A DNA stretch of 64,000 bases. It comes from an uncultured Anaerolineae bacterium. Lineage in GTDB: Bacteria > Chloroflexota > Anaerolineae > Aggregatilineales > Phototrophicaceae. Below the pieces are notes generated by a model, which saw nothing but the letters and a program-made list of their open reading frames with translations, had not been told where the DNA came from and did not search any database. The DNA lies in NCBI GenBank assembly GCA_937995825.1, contig CALKJO010000014.1, positions 1 to 64,000 on the forward strand. The letters are read 5' to 3'. Every line of letters begins with the position of its first letter. Positions within the stretch are counted from its first letter, which is position 1. Below are positions 60,962 to 64,000 of the stretch, in pieces. The translations under genes were made by a program, and so were the position numbers.

Positions 60962-62404
60962 ATGAAGTATAGGTTGGTCGTCGTCATGATATTCTTGGGG
61001 CTGCTTCTGGCAGGCGGGCTGCGCCTGACCTATGCGCAGCCCGACGCGCTCGATTCGTATCTTGAAGCGCAAACTGCGGCGCACCGCCTACCCGGATTGG
61101 CGCTGGCAGCCGTCTATGCCGATGGCAGCGTGGATGTGCGAACCGATGGCAGCGGCATCACGTCGGCGACGCGCTTTCGCATCGGCTCGCTCTCCAAAGC
61201 GATGACGGCGGTCGCGGTTTTGCAGTTGGTCGAAGCCGGCCTCATCGATCTGGATGCGCCAATCCAGACCTACCTGACCGGCTTCACCACGCAGAATGCA
61301 GACTGGGCAAGCCGCATCACTGTGCGCCATCTGCTCAACCAAACAAGCGGGCTGTCCGAGCTAGGATACGACGCGACGCCCGATGCACGCCTGGGCGACA
61401 AGCTGATCCCATCGTTCGCCCGCGCCCGCCATGACGCCGAACCCGGCGCGCAGTTCGCTTACTTCAACGCGAATTACGAGCTGTTGGGGCGGATCGTCGA
61501 GGTCGTCAGCGGGCAGCCGTACAGCGCTTACATGCGCGAGCGGGTCTTCGCGCCAGCGGGCATGGATGACGCGCTGGTCTACGGCGATCCAGCGCCGACG
61601 GAGCGACTGGCGCAGGGGCATCTCGTCCTCTATGGCTTCCCGATCCCCTTCCAAGAGCCGGGGACGATCCCCGAAGCCAGCGGCGGCATCAGCGCCAGCG
61701 CGGCGGACATGGCGGCGTTCCTGCGCCAGTTCGTGATCGATGAGCCGGACATCCTCAGCAAAGTCAGCATCGCCGAGATGCTGACGACGCCGCCCGGCGT
61801 GGACAGCCCCTATGGCATGGGCTGGATCGCCGAGACGACCCCGGACGGCGCGCGCGTTTTCACGCACGGCGGCAGCGTGATGACGTTCTCATCGGACATG
61901 GCGCTGCTGCCTGATGATGGAGCCGCCTTCGCCCTGCTCTACAACCGCAACAATCTGCTCGCCACCTTGACCTCGAGCGCCGACATCCACAACGGCGTCA
62001 TCGCCATCCTGCGCGGCAGGGAAGCGCCAGTCGGCGGCATGAGCGGGAGCGTCATCGGCATCGCCATCCTGACGATCAGCGCGATCATTATCGCCAGCGA
62101 CGCCCGCCGCCTGCTGACGAGCCGCCGCTGGATGGAGCGCGCGCGCGGTCAGCCGATCTGGAGGCGTGCGGTCAGCCTGGCGCTGCTGCTCTTTCCGGTG
62201 TATGTCCTCCTGCTGCTGCCAGCGCTGGCGCAGATGGTGATGCAGCGCGTGGCAACTTACGATCTGATCTTCTTTCAGCTCCCGGATTTGGTGCTGCTGC
62301 TGTTCATCTCGGCGGCGCTCAGCCTGCTGACGTTCGCCGCTCGCCTCGTCTTCCTCGCGCAGCCAACGCGGAGCGCCGTCGAGCGCCTGAGCCTGAAAGG
62401 ATGA
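60962..62404 (+). CDS. Beta-lactamase-class-C-like serine hydrolase with C-terminal membrane helices
   Basis: This 480-residue protein from ATG 60962 has GGAGGG upstream. A signal peptide (LVVVMIFLGLLLAGGL) leads to a penicillin-binding-protein-like domain with SLSK (Ser76-Lys79), FAYFNANYELLG (Tyr-x-Asn) and FTHGGSVMTF (His-Gly-Gly). Residues from about 360 form about four membrane helices. This matches esterase/D-peptidase relatives of AmpC such as PbpX-like self-resistance proteins. The active site faces outward. Hydrolysis of a peptide, ester or lactone is expected; the substrate is unknown. Confidence 0.88.
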   Translation: MKYRLVVVMIFLGLLLAGGLRLTYAQPDALDSYLEAQTAAHRLPGLALAAVYADGSVDVRTDGSGITSATRFRIGSLSKAMTAVAVLQLVEAGLIDLDAPIQTYLTGFTTQNADWASRITVRHLLNQTSGLSELGYDATPDARLGDKLIPSFARARHDAEPGAQFAYFNANYELLGRIVEVVSGQPYSAYMRERVFAPAGMDDALVYGDPAPTERLAQGHLVLYGFPIPFQEPGTIPEASGGISASAADMAAFLRQFVIDEPDILSKVSIAEMLTTPPGVDSPYGMGWIAETTPDGARVFTHGGSVMTFSSDMALLPDDGAAFALLYNRNNLLATLTSSADIHNGVIAILRGREAPVGGMSGSVIGIAILTISAIIIASDARRLLTSRRWMERARGQPIWRRAVSLALLLFPVYVLLLLPALAQMVMQRVATYDLIFFQLPDLVLLLFISAALSLLTFAARLVFLAQPTRSAVERLSLKG

Positions 62405-62408
62405 TCCA

Positions 62409-63260
62409 ATGACTGCGTATGCTGCTCAAGCACGTCCGCACAACCTGATCAGCCGCTATCCCGTCGTCGCATTTTTCCTCATCGCCTACGCCTTTTCATG
62501 GACGATTGGCGCGCTGCTGATCGCCGACCATCAGGGGGCGCTCAGCGCCCCGCAGGCGCTGCATTACATCAGCGCGTTCGGACCCGCGCTGGCGGCGCTC
62601 ATCGTGACGGCGCTCATCGGCGGGCGCGCCGGGCTGGTCGAACTAGGGCGGCGCGTTGTCCGCTTCAACGTGGGCTGGCGCTGGTGGCTGATCGGCGTCG
62701 GCACGCCGCTGTTGTTGGGGATTGCGGCAGTGCTGATCTATCTGATGAGTAACAGCGCCTTGCCCGACCTGACCTTGTTCGGCGAAGTCGATTATCTGGG
62801 AAACATCGGCGCGCTGGCGGCGCTGGCGCTCTGGATTGCGACGTATGGCTTCGGCGAGGAGATCGGCTGGCGCGGCTTCGCCTTCCACCGCATGGAGTCC
62901 GGCGGATGGGTGAGGGCGGCGGCGATCATCGGCGTGCTGTGGGGGCTGTGGCATCTGCCATACTTCTTCTACAAGGAGAACTTCATCGCGCTGGGGGTGG
63001 GCGGTTTTGTCGGTTACATCGTCAGCATTACGATGGGGTCGATTTTGCTCTCGTGGATCTATCGGGGCAGCGGTCACAGCATCCTGATCGTGGCGCTCTG
63101 GCACGGGCTGTTCGACTTCGTGAGCGCCTCGCCCATCGCGGAAGGGACGGGTAGCGCCATCATCAGCGGCGCGGTCATCGTCTGGGTGATCGCGATCCTG
63201 CGGCTGACGGCACGCAGCGCTGCGGAGTCACGGACTCAAGGGGACGAATCCCGCCGGTAA
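62409..63260 (+). CDS. CPBP-family intramembrane metalloprotease (second copy)
   Basis: This 283-residue multipass protein has GEEIGWRGFAFHRMES (Glu150-Glu151), GVLWGLWHLPYFF and VALWHGLFDFVS. It is homologous to the first copy but clearly diverged, with the Glu pair at the same residue numbers. It starts 4 bp after the serine hydrolase with AAAGGATG upstream. Its last 33 bp overlap the end of the convergent TPR-like gene. Two proteases of this family in one operon imply either separate substrates or a heteromeric complex. Confidence 0.88.
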   Translation: MTAYAAQARPHNLISRYPVVAFFLIAYAFSWTIGALLIADHQGALSAPQALHYISAFGPALAALIVTALIGGRAGLVELGRRVVRFNVGWRWWLIGVGTPLLLGIAAVLIYLMSNSALPDLTLFGEVDYLGNIGALAALALWIATYGFGEEIGWRGFAFHRMESGGWVRAAAIIGVLWGLWHLPYFFYKENFIALGVGGFVGYIVSITMGSILLSWIYRGSGHSILIVALWHGLFDFVSASPIAEGTGSAIISGAVIVWVIAILRLTARSAAESRTQGDESRR

Positions 63261-64000
63261 GGTCGAGTCGCTGGTTGGCAGCAGCAGATCGACGGTCGGC
63301 GGGGTGCGGCAGATCGTGTCGGCGTTGGCAAATTTGCCGTTGGCGGCTCCGCTCGGGAAGATGTTCATGGCGCTGCGATACTGCGCCGCCGCCGAACACC
63401 AGTTGTTTTCGTAGGTGTAGGCATCGCCATAGGCGACATAGGTCTCGTAGAGCGCCTGCTGCGCCGGCTGGTAATAGCGCCCGCCCGCCCCCAAGTCCAT
63501 GACGGCGCGCAGCGCCTGGATCGCGGCGGGGAAATTGACGCCCATCTGCGCGCGCGCGTTCAGATAGAGCTGTGCCGCGTAGCGCTCGTACACCAGATCG
63601 CCCGGGATCGTCCCGAATTCCTCAATGCGGGTGACGACGATATTACCAGCGGCAGGCTGACCGCTGTTGTAAAGTTGCATGGCATAGCTGCCCAGCGCCT
63701 GGATCATCAGCGAGCGCACCAGCGCGGTCTGAAAATTCGGATCGACGGCGATGATCACGTCGAGCGTGTCGATGGCGTCCGACCACTGCGCCAGCGCGAT
63801 CTGGCGCTGCGCCTCCGACAGCAGCGCCGGCAGATCGACGCGGATTCCGTTCAGCAGCGGCGATGCGGCGGCGTCCAGCGTCTGGGCGGGTGTCATGATG
63901 GCGGTTGAGTCGGTGTCAGGCGTCGGAGTCGGCTCCAGCAGATCGAGCGTTGGTGGGGGATTCTGCCCGTTTGCCAGGGCGGTCGCCGTGACGAAAAGTT
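63228..64000 (-). CDS. TPR-like secreted or anchored protein, 5' end cut by window edge
   Basis: The frame stays open from the stop at 63228 to the window edge; an internal ATG at 63896 is not the likely start. Visible N-terminal residues LFVTATALANGQNPPPTLDLL look like the end of a signal peptide or anchor with a Pro/Thr linker. Helical repeats follow (AQRQIALAQWSDAIDTLDVIIAVDP, then QPAQQALYETYVAYGDAYTYENNW), a TPR-type solenoid. The C-terminus is Pro/Leu-rich. Function unknown. Confidence 0.75.
   Translation of the reverse strand, partial: LFVTATALANGQNPPPTLDLLEPTPTPDTDSTAIMTPAQTLDAAASPLLNGIRVDLPALLSEAQRQIALAQWSDAIDTLDVIIAVDPNFQTALVRSLMIQALGSYAMQLYNSGQPAAGNIVVTRIEEFGTIPGDLVYERYAAQLYLNARAQMGVNFPAAIQALRAVMDLGAGGRYYQPAQQALYETYVAYGDAYTYENNWCSAAAQYRSAMNIFPSGAANGKFANADTICRTPPTVDLLLPTSDSTLPAGFVPLSP

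Noticed and set aside
1..64000. CRISPR arrays, insertion sequences, prophage genes and attachment sites
   Set aside because: No regularly spaced short repeats, transposase or integrase motifs, or terminal inverted repeats were seen while reading both strands.

Overview
The window looks like part of a chromosome from a GC-rich member of the Chloroflexota, probably Anaerolineae or a relative. This is an inference from a mixture of signs: a fused transaldolase/phosphoglucose isomerase, a CSLREA-type beta-helix giant surface protein, a DUF2142-like membrane protein, many secreted SH3 and beta-propeller proteins, and LexA operators of the GAAC-N4-GTTC type. No insertion sequence, prophage, CRISPR array or rRNA was seen. 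One tRNA gene, tRNA-Pro(CGG), is present. Genes at both edges are cut by the window.

Layout. 1-2653: a truncated TPR/membrane protein, a DUF2142-like multipass protein and a secreted SH3 protein. 2671-8325: a leftward hal2-like phosphatase, sbcD, sbcC set, divergent from lexA, whose promoter carries a perfect SOS box. 8432-14458: a secreted PA14/SH3 protein facing, across a bidirectional terminator, a leftward set of lipoprotein, FtsH-like protease and protease-dead FtsH-like paralogue. 14839-20703: a rightward run of a secreted propeller, an SH3 protein, a metallophosphoesterase and three proteins of unknown role. 20700-25460: a leftward small protein, a 35-residue leader ORF coupled to asnB, a GT4 glycosyltransferase and an orphan sugar-binding domain. 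25560-28833: ssb (SOS-like promoter), an AT-rich gap with palindromes, an SGNH-like protein and a cytochrome P450.

29159-38948: a secreted propeller, a 1056-residue protein that may resemble GTPase-associated GAP1 proteins, an M42 aminopeptidase, the Tal-Pgi fusion, a GNAT acetyltransferase and an SH3 protein. 39086-46662: an orphan sugar-binding protein, a stand-alone LexA-type HTH protein, a CoA transferase, rdgB, ald, gatA and mutY. 46672-46826: a compact tRNA-Pro unit with its own promoter and terminator. 46878-57870: a secreted protein, a FAH-family enzyme, then two large surface proteins that share four copies of an unnamed domain and a similar C-terminal tail. 57938-63260: a PadR regulator with a 20-bp palindromic operator, divergent from a tight five-gene operon (polyferredoxin membrane protein, CPBP protease, F420/deazaflavin-type nitroreductase, membrane-anchored serine hydrolase, second CPBP protease). 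63228-64000: a truncated TPR-like protein.

Themes. Genome maintenance is concentrated here (sbcCD, lexA, ssb, mutY, rdgB), and at least lexA and probably ssb share an SOS operator placed inside the promoter spacer. The best candidates for undescribed biology are the active/inactive FtsH-like pair with its lipoprotein, the PadR-controlled two-CPBP operon, the asnB leader ORF, and the four-copy surface domain.
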